From contig OX485809.1 in NCBI GenBank assembly GCA_950295325.1, positions 25,992,144 to 26,056,143 on the forward strand: a stretch of 64,000 nucleotides of DNA, written 5' to 3'. Positions 34,480 to 46,600 of this stretch are shown here, piece after piece. The position numbers and the translations under genes are program-made. The first letter of the stretch is position 1. Each line of letters begins with the position of its first letter. This DNA is from Polytrichum commune (taxonomy: Eukaryota; Streptophyta; Polytrichopsida; Polytrichales; Polytrichaceae). A model generated the notes under the pieces. The model was not told where the DNA came from. It ran no database searches and saw only the letters and a program-made list of their open reading frames with translations.

Positions 34480-35110
34480 AAGTATATGAAACTATTCCGA
34501 AGTTGCAACACAATGGGCCACAATGCTAGTTGCTCTAAAAGGAGCAGGCTAGTGTTGAGCTTCAAACCTCGAATTTGGGTGCAATCATATTCCCAAATTA
34601 GACTGCAATCATGAAAGATAATAGTAGCTTTGACCGGGTTATCCTTGCACCTTGCCCACAAAATAGGCATCCTATTCACAATTATAAAATATAAAGGAAC
34701 TATAACTCTGGTGAGAGAATCCCATGTCGTTGTTAACTCTTGCGGATGAAACAATACCTAACCTTCATACTATTCATTTTGCAAGGGTGCCCATCATAAG
34801 TGGTGGACCTGTTATGTGTGCACATGTCCTTATGTAATTTTGGCATGAGTATGCTTGGTAGTGGTATGAGGTGTATGCAAAGGTTATCCAATGATCATTG
34901 GTACCGCAAAGACTCTCCTTCGCCTTGTAAAATTTTTTCACTCCATGTACATACGATGTAGAACCCCACTACCGAAGGTCATCATTATTCAATATGAGGA
35001 AGGTTAGAACGTGATTAGCTAATAGCGATAGGAATTGGAGGGAATGACGTCTATGTACTTACGAATTTGGAGGGAATGCCTTGTACTTCCTCATGAGAAG
35101 TTGATGGCCA
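34480..35110. other. Non-coding stretch upstream of copy 3
   Basis: No gene or strong repeat is visible. It ends at the promoter-like TATATAAA of the copy 3 gene. Confidence 0.35.
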
Positions 35111-35121
35111 TGCTCACGACC

Positions 35122-35129
35122 TATATAAA
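35122..35129 (+). promoter_or_regulatory. TATA box upstream of the copy 3 DUF7869 gene
   Basis: TATATAAA is followed about 30 bp later by a CT-rich stretch (TTTCTTTCTCCTC) suitable for transcription start, and then by an ATG in good context (CAACCATGG) at 35200. It is the clearest core promoter of the four DUF7869 genes. Confidence 0.5.
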
Positions 35130-35199
35130 GGCCACCATTTGGAGGGTCATTTCTTTCTCCTCATTTGAGTCCACCCCCCTTCACCCTTGAGGAGCAACC

Positions 35200-35229
35200 A
35201 TGGAGAGCGTGCCTCACATGAGTGAAGAG
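35200..35229 (+). CDS. Possible first coding exon of copy 3
   Basis: ATG at 35200 gives MESVPHMSEE up to a possible donor GAG/GTTGGT in phase 0, which fits the phase-0 acceptor at 36171. The donor is weak and the peptide has no clear match in the other copies, so this is tentative. Confidence 0.3.
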
Positions 35230-35318
35230 GTTGGTTTTATAACCCCAATGTGCATCCACTTTCCCACGGGTGCACCCGTGACAACACTCTAGCCGTACCC
35301 CTCCTGTACGGCCAGTCT

Positions 35319-35611
35319 GCCACGGGTGTTCACCCGTGGGAGACTCTGGCACCCGGTTTGGGGCCCCCACGGGTGTTCACCCGTGGGAGCTTATGGTTTT
35401 TATTTCGGTTATCCTAGCATATGTCAGAATAGAAGTTATCCATATGCTCATGTGTGTGACAAACTTTCTAGTAGTAGATGTCAGCATGGTAGCCTCCCAC
35501 GGGTGAACACCCGTGGGAGAATCCGGCACCAGCATGGAAGCCCCCACGGGTGAACACCCGTGGGAGAATCCGGCACCAGCATGGAAGCCCCCACGGGTGT
35601 TCACCCGTGGC
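35319..35611. repeat. Two blocks of family A palindromes, again at 47-bp spacing
   Basis: Sites start at 35319, 35366, 35496, 35543 and 35590. Within each block the step is exactly 47 bp (22-bp site plus 25-bp spacer). The spacers (for example AGAATCCGGCACCAGCATGG) are unrelated to those at 2639-2849. A centre-less site lies at about 35263-35280 and a further site at 36105-36126. All lie in the probable leader intron of copy 3. Confidence 0.85.
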
Positions 35612-36170
35612 AGTTCATGATTTGTATTTTAGTTCTCCCTACATATGTGTGGTTATAAGATAGGCATGTATCATGTGTGTGACATACTCAATAGTTGTAT
35701 ATGCAATTATGCTTATTTGTAAATTTCCTGCTGAGTATGTGAAATATGTTGTCAATGGGTAATTGGTACATATTATTACGAGTTGGGAGTTTCGTGATGC
35801 ATTATGATAAATGATGACGATGATATTCGTTAAACTGGAATGTTGACACTATCCTGAATGGCAACTATTTCGCTTGCACTTGGGCCAGCAGATGTGACAC
35901 CTACATGCATAGTAATAATTGTACACAAGTAAGTGTTAGGGGTGATAGTTTTGGTGTTTGGGCTTTGTGGAAACTGGTAATAAGGGTCATTCTCCCAATG
36001 GGGATATGATAAGTAACACATACTTCACTTGAGTTGTGTGAAGTGAGGTGTAGAGCTCACCCCTATATGTATGTAAATATTCTGCTGAGATGTCAATGTT
36101 GTCCCCCACGGGTGAACACCCGTGAGCTTTTGGTCAATGTGTGTTGACATACTTTGATATCTATGTTCAG

Positions 36171-37809
36171 ATTCCACATTACATTGGACTGTCGAGGACG
36201 GACTTGAAGGGGAAGGCCGTTGTGCTCTTTGATGATGAGGGCCATGCTTTGTGTGATGGATTGATTTGCAACACAAATCCGTTGGATTGTGTTGACAATA
36301 GCATCCTAGGGGCTGAGGATGTTGGAGTTATTATCTTGAACCCAACTGACAATGTTATTTCGCGGGATTGGGAGAATACGCTGCACCGATGGCCACTTTC
36401 ACTCACCAAATTTGAAGGACATACATTAGCGGAAATATTGTTGGTCCATCATAATGCGACCCGCGAAGTTCAAAGTCATCGGCGCTTGCTTGGAAAACGC
36501 CAATACAACACTGTGAGGATGTGTGCACCTTGGCCACCTGGGAAGAAAATTTGGGGAGCCACTGAGGAGCATGCGCGGATGTTATCAGCGGTGGATTGTT
36601 GTTCCGAGCATTGTTGCCAGGTATTCCCAAGGCCTTTGTTGATGAGTATTCGGGAACACTACTTCGCATTGCCATTCAATGCTCGGAAGCTCATAGCCCT
36701 GTCGGTGTTCCAATCGATCCAGAAACATGAGCACAACGGACGTGAAATGGTGCAGTTGGAAGGGAGAACAATATGCACTCGAGCATGGATGAACATCTAT
36801 ATGATATCAAGGGCACAATATAATAGGAACAAGGCTGAAAGCTTGATGGGGGTTAGATCTCGAGATCATGGAAATACAGGAACTAGAAAACCACGGGCGA
36901 ATACAGTGCAAGCACGAGCCACCCTTGGAGTATTGGTTGAGGGTAGGGCGGACGCCATGCCCCATATGACTCGGACTCTTCCAACTGGTGAGAAGATAGG
37001 GACGGAGATGCTCCCTGTGGGAACAACGTGGTGCAACCTATTGCAGGAAGTGAACAACTTGGACGGAGACCTAGGGTACACGCCTATCTCCACGTCCACC
37101 TTTAGCTGCCTACATCGACAACATTTCAAGCAGTATGTTATAAAGAGCCCCGGCGACAACTTCTCGCGTTGTGGAACTTGTGCAGCATTCAAGGATTTGT
37201 TGCGAATACACACAAAGAACACAACTGGTCACTTGGCCATCTCGAATGCTAGCCTTCGTCATCTAACATTGCAGGAGGCTCATAGAAACAGTTACTATAA
37301 AGATAGGATTTTGTCAAAGTATGCTCCCAATGAGGTGCTTTGTATAATCCATGACAAAATGGATTATGGGAAAACGGCTCTTCCCGTCTTCGCGCACAAA
37401 AACAAACGTGTTGACAAATACGAGCGATTCCCCATATCCATTGCGGGGATGATTGCACATGGTCACTCAGATGTGAATTATGCGCATTATGTCCTTGATA
37501 TGTACCCATCCGATGCCAACTTCACTATCACCTCGATGATGAAGTTGCTTTGTCAACTTGAGGTACAACCTGTTTGCTCTAGTAGACACATTCCGATTTC
37601 GTCCATAGGTGATCCTTTACACGACGCATTGGTGGTTGGTGTAGAGAAGTGTTCAGGAGTACTTCCCTTGCCACCGCCCGCAAGTATTCCTCCTACAGGT
37701 TTGCCACCCCTCCTCCTTGTTCAAATGGACAATTGTGCGAAGGACAACAAATCAAAATACAACATGTTGTTTTGGTCAGCTCTGACTGCAAAGGGAATTT
37801 TTCGGGAAG
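36171..37809 (+). CDS. DUF7869-type putative transposase, copy 3, first main exon, interrupted by a retrotransposon
   Basis: The exon follows the acceptor TCTATGTTCAG and is open until the retrotransposon at 37810. It carries the Cys-rich motif VDCCSEHCCQVFP, a second Cys block (TICTRAW), the DAMPHMTRTL segment, CGTCAAF, IIHDKMDYGK and VQMDNCAKDNKSKY. The three other copies have an intron before the MIAHGH block; here SIAGMIAHGH is continuous. The frame continues at 48811 with the GHTHEDVDAMFGR block, showing that the retrotransposon cut a formerly open exon. It is the most divergent of the four copies and is linked with family A palindromes. Confidence 0.8.
37805..37809 (+). repeat. 5-bp target duplication (left)
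   Basis: GGAAG immediately precedes the 5' LTR and recurs immediately after the 3' LTR at 48806-48810. Confidence 0.9.
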
Positions 37810-39702
37810 TGTGAGCCCAAAAGGGTGCCCACATTTAGTCTTAGACCCTTGAAACGTTAGTTGATGCACTTTGAAGTAGCATGTTACTTCACAAAAATAT
37901 AAAAAGAGTGAAATGTTAGTCTTAGAAGTACCATGTTGTAAGAGGCTAGGATGTGAGTTGTTATTGTGTTTTTACCTTCGGAAGGATTTGAGTGAATGAG
38001 GATAGGTAAGAAGAACTTGGATTGAGTAGTTAGTGAGTAGGCTAGTACAAATGGATGGAGACAACCAAAGTGACTCAAGAGGCAAGTGCATTCGAATTGG
38101 GATGAATGGAGGATCACATGGAGCGCACAAGTGGACCACCTCATCATGGCCACTTAATGGGGAAGGCCCAAGGAAGAATGCAAGGTGGAGGATAAGCAAA
38201 TTCTCAAAGCACCAATCAAATCACGAGTTAAGCATCGTGGTTTGAATTAAGTGGTGAGCGACGATTTGGGAAAGTAAGGGGAGAAAGTTATGGCGGCGGA
38301 AAGCGAAGGAGGCTAAGTTTGGGTTGAAGCATCCCAAGTTTGGTAAAGTGTGGTAGGTAGAAAGCCAAGGCTAGTTAAATGTTCGAATTAGGATCCTTGT
38401 TGATTATTTGAGGGAGGAAGGCTTAGAAGATAGGATTGGCGCCTACTAAGTAGGAGGAAATCTCAAGGGCTTATCGTGAGCCTTGAGGGTGCTCACCCCC
38501 TCAAGCTTACTATATAATCCCTCATTCTTCCCTCACTCATCCTCTCTTTCCTTTGTGCTCCAAGGCACCCCACGAGTTATAAGTGTGGGTGTGGGAAGCC
38601 ATATTGGAGCACATGTGTGTGCTTAGTTTTTAGTTTGAGAGCCAAGGCTTGTTAGCCTTGAAGAGGGCTTGACCTCTTGGTAGAATTAGTGTTGACGTGA
38701 AAGATTTTAAAGTTAATTCATGATTCCAATTTGTGGTACTTTAAGTTCATGTTTTGAATACACGTGGTTGCAAGTTCCATGTTTAAGAGTTGAGCACTTG
38801 ATGTTGTGATGAGTGCAAAAATATACTTGTGTGGATTAGTTAGTCTTAGTGAAGTTAGGAAATTCTCTCTCCCCCTCTCCTCTCTAGGATTTTAGGATTT
38901 TAGGATTAGAGAAGAATTGTGTGATTAGAAAGGGGTTGTTAGTAGAATTAGGGAAATTAGGTAGGAAGATTAGTTAAGGGCTTGAATAATTAGTGAGGTA
39001 GTTGGGGATTACAACTACAAAGTTGTGGGTTTATGAAGGAGCTGGGTTTATGAAGGAGCTGGGTTTGTTTAGTTAGAAAGTAAAGAGCTGGGTTTATGAA
39101 GGACCTGGGTTTGTTTAGTTAGAAGCTAAGGAGCTGGGTTCATGAAGGACCTGGGTTTATGAAGGACCTGGGTTTGTTTAGTTAGAAGCTAAGGAGCTGG
39201 GTTTATGAAGGAGCTGGGTTTATGAAGGAGCTGGGTTTGTTTAGTTAGAAGCTAAGAAGCTGGGTTTATGAAGGATCTGGGTTTATGAAGGAGCTAGGTT
39301 TATGTAATTAGAAAGTAAAGAGATGGGTTCATGAAGGAGCTTAGTAGATAGCCTACCTAATTAGCTCATAGACAAGTAGTTAGTTACATTATGCTAGTTA
39401 GTGTTATGTGTGGCTTTCACAAGTAAATGTATTTGAGATTGACTATAGAGAATAGTGTTTTTTTTAACACTTGCATCCTCTCTTTAAAAATAAACCACGT
39501 GCACAACTTAATGGAGAATGTGGAGCACTCTCGCGATGGCAAGACAAAGGAAGCAAAGACCAAAGTTAAATCCAAGACCACTTGAAGGGTGAACCTTGCA
39601 CTATGGACTCATCCAAGTCCAAATCCAATACCGCGGAGGAATGTGAGCCCAAACCCACTACTCGGACTACGGACGCTTAAGGGTGGGGGGTTTGGCCTCA
39701 CA
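37810..39702 (+). repeat. 5' LTR
   Basis: It starts TGTGAGCCC and ends GGCCTCACA. A TATA box (TATATAA) lies at 38511-38517, about 700 bp in, followed by a pyrimidine-rich stretch. A 17-18-bp minisatellite (GAGCTGGGTTTATGAAG) fills about 39026-39345. Compared with the 3' LTR I count substitutions near 38011, 38338, 38405, 38701, 39203 and 39276. Confidence 0.95.
38511..38517 (+). promoter_or_regulatory. LTR TATA box
   Basis: TATATAA occurs in a suitable position before CT-rich sequence. The identical box of the 3' LTR is at 47614-47620 and could drive transcription into the 3' part of the copy 3 gene. Confidence 0.6.
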
Positions 39703-39706
39703 TAAT

Positions 39707-39724
39707 TGGTGCGTCCGCCGGGAG
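39707..39724 (+). promoter_or_regulatory. Candidate primer binding site
   Basis: TGGTGCGTCCGCCGGGAG starts 4 bases after the 5' LTR. TGG pairs with a tRNA CCA end. I could not assign the tRNA with confidence. Confidence 0.5.
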
Positions 39725-40611
39725 CGAAGCGGAAGGTAGTTACAAGACTTGGAGGCGACTAGGAGACTTGGAGGCAACTAGGAAAAATTGGAGACACAAA
39801 CTTGAGAGAAGGGAAGGAGCACCCGAAACTCGGTAAGTATTCTCTCTTTGGGTTACATTTGAATTCATTGTATTTCAACTATTCCTTGGAATGAATTGCA
39901 TTGTCAATTACGCAAATTCATTTTTGAGGAAGGAGCGCGGCGAAGGTACGTCCTCAACCTTTTTGGGGATTTGCTAAGAACTTAAAAGGAACCTATAACC
40001 GAGTAGCTCATTAAAACATTAGAGGGTAAATTCACCTTAGGACATTGAACTTTGACACTCACCTCGGGGTGAGTCTCAAAGTTTTGGGAGTTGTCATTTC
40101 ATGCTCTAGATTAAATTAATATTTCACAAAGTTTATGGTGTTGTTACATTGAGTCACGATTGAGGGGAGTGCTAACTCACAGGGGGATGCGATTGCTCAA
40201 GGTATGTTTATTTCTTCAAAGTGAACTCATTAACTAATTAAGGAATGCCTTTTGTACTCGTGATTGTTGTTATCCGTTGTAGAGGGTAATTCCCGAATTG
40301 TGGATGGTGTGAGAAGTTGAAGGGTGAAGCCTCGACTTTTAACATAATCTACTCGGAAGGTCACCCCCTCACAATCGGTATTGTGGTGAGTGTTAATTTG
40401 CGGGAAGGTGCGGAGGTGATGCTCCGACTTAACCAAAAAATTAACATGAACATGCCTATCCCCTATTGGGATTCTTTCACCTAAGTGGGCTTGCAGGTTC
40501 TTTTCCTCACCTCCTAAAAAAATTATAACCACACCAAGACAAGTGAAAATATTAAGAGGGGAATTGCTAGGATTATGTGTGGTCAAGTGAGGGTCGATCG
40601 ATTCTTATGGA
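39725..40611 (+). other. Retrotransposon leader
   Basis: About 890 bp of non-coding sequence lies between the primer site and the gag-pol start. It has no domain-bearing frame and probably holds packaging and dimerisation signals. Confidence 0.5.
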
Positions 40612-43600
40612 ATGCAAGGTAGGACTCGCTCACAAAAACCAAGTTTGATAGTAGGACTAGAGAAATCTACTCGAAAGAGGCGGTCCTCTAAAATCAGTGA
40701 TAGATTAGAACAAGATAATGTTAGAATAGAGAGTTGTTTGAACGTCGAACCTAGGACTAGGTCAATTCTAGACACCTTAGAACTTGGAGCTCAACTTGAA
40801 GAGGAGATCACTCCCTCCAAATTGAGTGGTGAAACTTCTTCGGAAAATTACACACTTAGAGAAGAATTCCCGGTAGAAGTTGATAGGGGATTGTTGAATA
40901 GTTCACCGGTCACCATGGCCGAGGAACGGGGGATGGATCCACCACCCATACCCCCAATTCCGCCCATACCTCCTATACCTCCAATAGACCCATTGGTTAG
41001 GCCAAGAGGCCTACCAATTGTGGTTCCACAAAATTTAGCGGCGATGGATATGCCATCTCATCTCCCTAAATTTTATGGGACCAAGGATGAGGACCCCTCT
41101 CGGCACATGGAACGGTATATCGAACGGTTGGCTAGCTTCCTCATAACCGACCCGGGTTATTGGTTAGTGTGGTTTCCTACCACTCTAGAGGGGGAAGCCT
41201 ATGAATGGTATCGGGATCATGCCGAGGGACATTTTAGGGGATGGGAACAATTACAAAGGGAGTTTCTTAACGAATTTAGGCCGGAAGTGGGTCAAAGTAC
41301 CGCATTAAGGGCATTGTCGTCATTGAAGCAAGGAAGGGAGAAAGAAATTTCGGCTTACATTAGGAGGTTTGATTTAGTGTGCACTAGATTTGTGGGTACC
41401 ATGCTCAACGACGACACGCTAAAGCAATTTTTCATTCAAGGGTTTTTTAAGTCCGGAACTATTAGGGGTGTTCTAGAAAGGAATCCCTTGACCTTGGCGG
41501 ATGCCAAGCGTGCGGCTAGAGATATTGAAAACTTGGATAAAGATCACGAAAGGCTATGGAGAAGGGAGGATGAATTGATCCCACAATTCATCCCCATACG
41601 CCCTAGGGTGGTAGCGGTAGAACCCGCTAAGTATGAGAACCAAATTCCATATGCCATTGTGGACACCGGTCCCCGACCTTTAGCGGTTAGGGAACCGGCA
41701 CCTCTTTTGGCACTACCGGCCCCTAGAACGGATCCACACTTGGAGGAGGTTGAGAGAAGACTAGGTGCTAGCCAACTAGGATTCCAAGAGGCTATGATAA
41801 AACAAATGCAAAGCCTCACGGATCAAATGTCATTAATGATCCGGAGTCAACAACCGGGGCCTCCACCCCCGGTTGAGTCGGGTAGGCATTCTTCCGGATT
41901 ATGGTGTGTCCAATGTGGCCAACCGGGCCACACGCGTCAATTTTGTAGAAGTGGACAAAACCGTGACCAAAGAGGAAACGGTAACCCACCTCAACAAAAT
42001 CAACGAGGTCAAGCGCCACCTCACTATGGAAATGGAAGCAATAGAGGACCACAACCTAGAGGGCAAGGTGGCCAAAATTTAGAGAAGAAGGAATTTCATC
42101 CCTTTTGTGGAAGGTGGCACGCTCAAGGACAATGTTGGTCCGAAGGTCAAGAGTTTAATTGTAGCAATTGTGGAGGAAGTCATCCCTCGGATACGTGTCG
42201 CCAACCGGACAAAATAATTAATGTCCCTTACCCGGTGGCTAATCCACAACAACAAGCAAGGGATAATATGCGAGGTGCTAGGCCACAAGGAGTACCGGCC
42301 AATGAACTTAGGCCACCTAACTTATACTATGACCATAGTAATGCTAGGCAAACTTTTCATCCACCGGCGGGCTTGCAAACTACAACCGGTTACATTCCAA
42401 TACAAAATAGACAAGGAGTTCCACCTAATGGTAGTAACGGGAGACAAGCGCCTCCAACGGATCCGGGACCATCTAACTCCCAAGATGTTAGGTTCATGGA
42501 TGGAGTGTTGGAGGCCACATGTGATGACATGCTTCCTCTCCCAACGAGAATTGGAGAGGAGCAAAGTCAATGGCCTCCTCACACCAATGCTATTACATAT
42601 GAGTTAGTGAAGGGTAAGGGTGTGGTTGAAGAAGCACCTGCACTAGCGGTAACTACTAGGGCTAGGAGAGGGGATGCCCCGTTGGAGGTAGGAATAGGAG
42701 AGCAAGGAAATTACTCTTCGGATGAAGAGATTAATCTCTCCGAGTTGGATAGGGTAGCTAGAAGAGCTACTAAGGATGTGGAGAGGGAAAATATAATTTT
42801 ACAAGATAGGGAGAGGACTAATGCGGTACATGACTTGGATAATAGCGATGTGGGTGAATGGGAAGGACCGGGGGTTCCCGTAGACGAATTCGACGTAGTG
42901 GGTAATTCTAAGGTGGAAAGATCTACCGGGTACGACTTGTGGGCGGACCTTAGTACACTCAAGGCGGATATTACTTTCGGCCAACTATTGGAAATTTCAC
43001 CCACGGCAAGGAAAACATTAAAGGAGGGAATGCCGGTACACAAGAGGATGAGGAAGGTGAAAGCTAAAATAGCCGCTAGGATCCAATCACAAGGTGGAAG
43101 AGACGTGAAAGCTATAGAAATAGAAGTTGTTATAGTAGATAAGGTGGTTCCTAATGTGCTAGTCGACGGAGGGAGTAGTCTAAATATACTACCGGAGGAT
43201 ACTATGAAAAAATTGGGACTTGGACTCACGGGGCCTTCACCTTTGGTCATAAATATGGCAAATCAAAGTTCGACTACGCCTTTGGGGATGATCAAGGATT
43301 GTAGAATGACTACGGGAGGTGAGGAGTACTTGGTCACCTTCCATGTCATTAAAATGCACTCCAACAAGGACACCTTCCCCATTTTGCTAGGTAGGCCTTG
43401 GTTGCGGATGGCGAATGCTATGGTCAATTGGGGTGGACCTAAACCATCCATCACTTATGGTCCGGAGGGTAATAGGGTCATAGTGTCCATTGGTTCATTA
43501 GAAGGATGGATGAAGAAGGAGATGTATTTGCCATTGGAGAAGGAAATTGATGACTTAAACGAGAATGAGATTGGCAAGGCATTGGTGGGAGTCGTCCATC

Positions 43601-46600
43601 CCGAAGGTCAAAGGGTTGTTATAGATTCGGGCTCGGGAAGTCTAGGTCCTAATTTTTACAATTATGGGGATAATGGGGATTATGCCCAATGGCTAAGGGA
43701 GTACCCCGAGTCCGAGGTTGATGTAATGGTTACATTTCACCAAGTAGGCTTAGGGAGTGAATTTCCTAGTGTTAGTTTAGGAGAGGGCTCATTGTTGGAG
43801 CCATGTGAGGTGCTCACCGAGGAAGAGTGGGTTAGCGGTGGGTTAACACCTTGGGTAGATGACGTGGAAGAGGGTGAGGTTAGTTTAATTCATGTAGATG
43901 GGACTCAAGAGGAGGATGTGATTATTGAGTCATCGAAATTGGAGGAGCCTTTACATTTCAAGACCACGTCTACGGGGATAGTTGTAGGTCAAGATGTGAA
44001 AGATTACCCCAATGTGCCTTCCGATTGGTATCGGAACAAAGAGGAACAAGCACATGTGTCGGAAGCGGATTGGCGGTACGTGGATGTGAAATTAAAGAAT
44101 GGAAAAACCCGACAAATGAAGATGGGCTCCAAATTGGGGGAGAAAGAGGTTAGGGAGTATAGCAATTTGGTGGATGAGTTTAGTGATACTTTTGCATGGT
44201 CCTACGATGAGCTTAAGGGAATTCCTAGGGAAATGGTAGAGCACCGGATTCCTTTAATTCCGGGGGCGAGGCCAATTAGACAAAAGGAGAGGAGGATGAA
44301 TCCTCAATTGCAATTGTTGGTGAAAGCGGAATTGGAAAGGTTATTGAAGGCCGGGTTTATCAAGCCGGTGGAAATCACGGATTGGGTTTCTCCTATGGTC
44401 TTAGTAAAGAAAAAAAATGGGAAATTAAGGGTTTGTGTCGACTATAGGAAATTGAATTCGTGCACACAAAAGGATCACTTCCCCTTACCTTTTATCACCT
44501 TGTTGCTTGAGGAGGTTGGAGGTCATTCGCGATATACCTTTATGGATGGGTATGCGGGTTATAATCAAATTTCCATAGCCCTCCAAGATATCCATAAAAC
44601 GGCTTTTACTACACCTTGGGGTACTTTTGTGTGGGTAGTGATGCCATTTGGGTTATGTAATGCCCCGGCTACTTTCCAACGATTAGTAATGTATATCTTC
44701 ACCGACTTGTTGTTCAAATCCATGACCGTCTTTGTGGACGATTTTAGCACACAAAGAAATGTGGATGATCACCTACATTGTGTTAGGGAGGCATTGGTTA
44801 GGTGTAGGAAGATGAGGTTAGCATTGAACCCGGATAAGACATTTTTGGGAGTGAATAAGGGAGTGTTGTTGGGTTATGTTGTTAGTGAGAAAGGTAGAGA
44901 ACCCGATCCGGATAAGATTGCGGCCATAAGCGACTTGGCAACTCCAACCAATTCCAAGGGGATCTCTAAGTTGTTAGGACATGTGGGATGGTACCGGGAA
45001 CTTATTCCTAATTTTTCAAAGATAGCGGTGCCCATTACCCATTTGCTCAAAAAGGATGTCAAATTCGAGTGGACGGATGCTTGTCAAAAAGCCTTTGAGG
45101 AATTGCGGGATAGGTTGAGCACCTATCCGGTGTTGATACCACCCAATTGGGGTAAACCTTTTCACGTCTATTGTGATGCTAGTAATGTGGCAATAGGGAG
45201 TGCGCTTTGTCAAGCAACGGGAGAAAAAGAGAAGGATCAACCTATAGCTTATGCGAGTAAGCAATTGACCCCCGCCGAAAGAAACTACTCTACAACGGAG
45301 AGGGAGTGCCTAGCCATGGTGTTTTCCGTTAAAAAGTTTAGGCATTACCTCATGTGCAACCCGGTTGTATTTTTTGTTGACCACATGGCTATCAAGTATC
45401 TAATTAACAAGGCGGAGTTAAGTGGTAGGTTAGCTAGGTGGGTTTTGTTATTAGAAGAATTCGACTACACGGTGGAATATAAACCGGGTCGTATGCATTT
45501 ACAAGCGGACCACTTGTCTAGGTTGTCGGAGGAGATAGGAAAAAATCCGGTAAATGATATGTTAGTAGATGATAGCCTCTTTGTGGTCACTTCTACACCG
45601 GAGTGGTATGCGGGCATAGTGGAATTTCTAACAACCCACAAGTTGCCCAAAGAGTGGACAAAAGAAGAGAGAAGGAAGGTGAGGGTAAATAGTAGGCAAT
45701 TTGTTGTAGTGGGCCATAGGTTGTTTAGAAGGGGGTCCGATGGTATTTTACGACGATGCGTGTCAAAAACGGAGGTTGAAGCGATTTTAATCGCTTGCCA
45801 CGATAGCGCTTGCGGCGGTCACTTCTCGGGTCAACTCACCGGGCAAAAAATACTTAGAGCGGGCTACTTTTGGCCTACACTATTTAAGGACGCCCATGAC
45901 TATGTAAGGAAATGCGACGCTTGCCAACGGTATGCCCGAAACGACCTTAGAATGGAGATGCCTTTACATGTATCATTACCCTTAATTCCTTTCGAAAAAT
46001 GGGGCATCGACTATGTGGGTGAGGTCCATCCCCAATCTTCAAAAGGAATGAAATATATTGTGGTGGCAACCGAGTACCTCACCAAGTGGGCGGAAGCCAA
46101 AGCGGTGAAGACCGACACGGCGGAACACGCGGCAACATTTATGTACGAAAACATAATTTCGCGGTTCGGGGTGCCGAAGATCCTAGTAAGCGATAGGGGT
46201 ACTCACTTTTTGAATGACTTGATTCGAGAGATGACAGAGAAATTTAAAATTGATCACCGGAAGACTACTCCCTACCACCCACAAACCAATGGACAAACGG
46301 AAAGGGTTAACGGAATTTTGGTGAGTATACTACGCAAGACGGTTATAGACTCGAAGCGGGATTGGGATACGAAACTAACGGCGGCACTTTGGGCATACCG
46401 TACAACCTATAAGGTAACTACGCGTGCTACACCATTTTCCTTAGTCTATGGTCTTGAAGCGACACTACCAATCGAATATGAAGTCGAGTCACTTAGGGTG
46501 GCCGTGAGTACGAGACTTACCGAAAGTCAATCCTTACGAAATCGACTAACCGATTTGGAAGCACTTGACGAAGGGAGGAGAATGGCGGCTCAACATATTG

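Noticed and set aside
37884..38245. Small frames inside the LTRs
   Set aside because: They are duplicated exactly in both LTRs and overlap regulatory sequence, with no known domain.
41544..43454. Minus-strand and alternative-frame ORFs within gag-pol
   Set aside because: They are shadows of the 2079-codon frame, which carries all recognisable domains.
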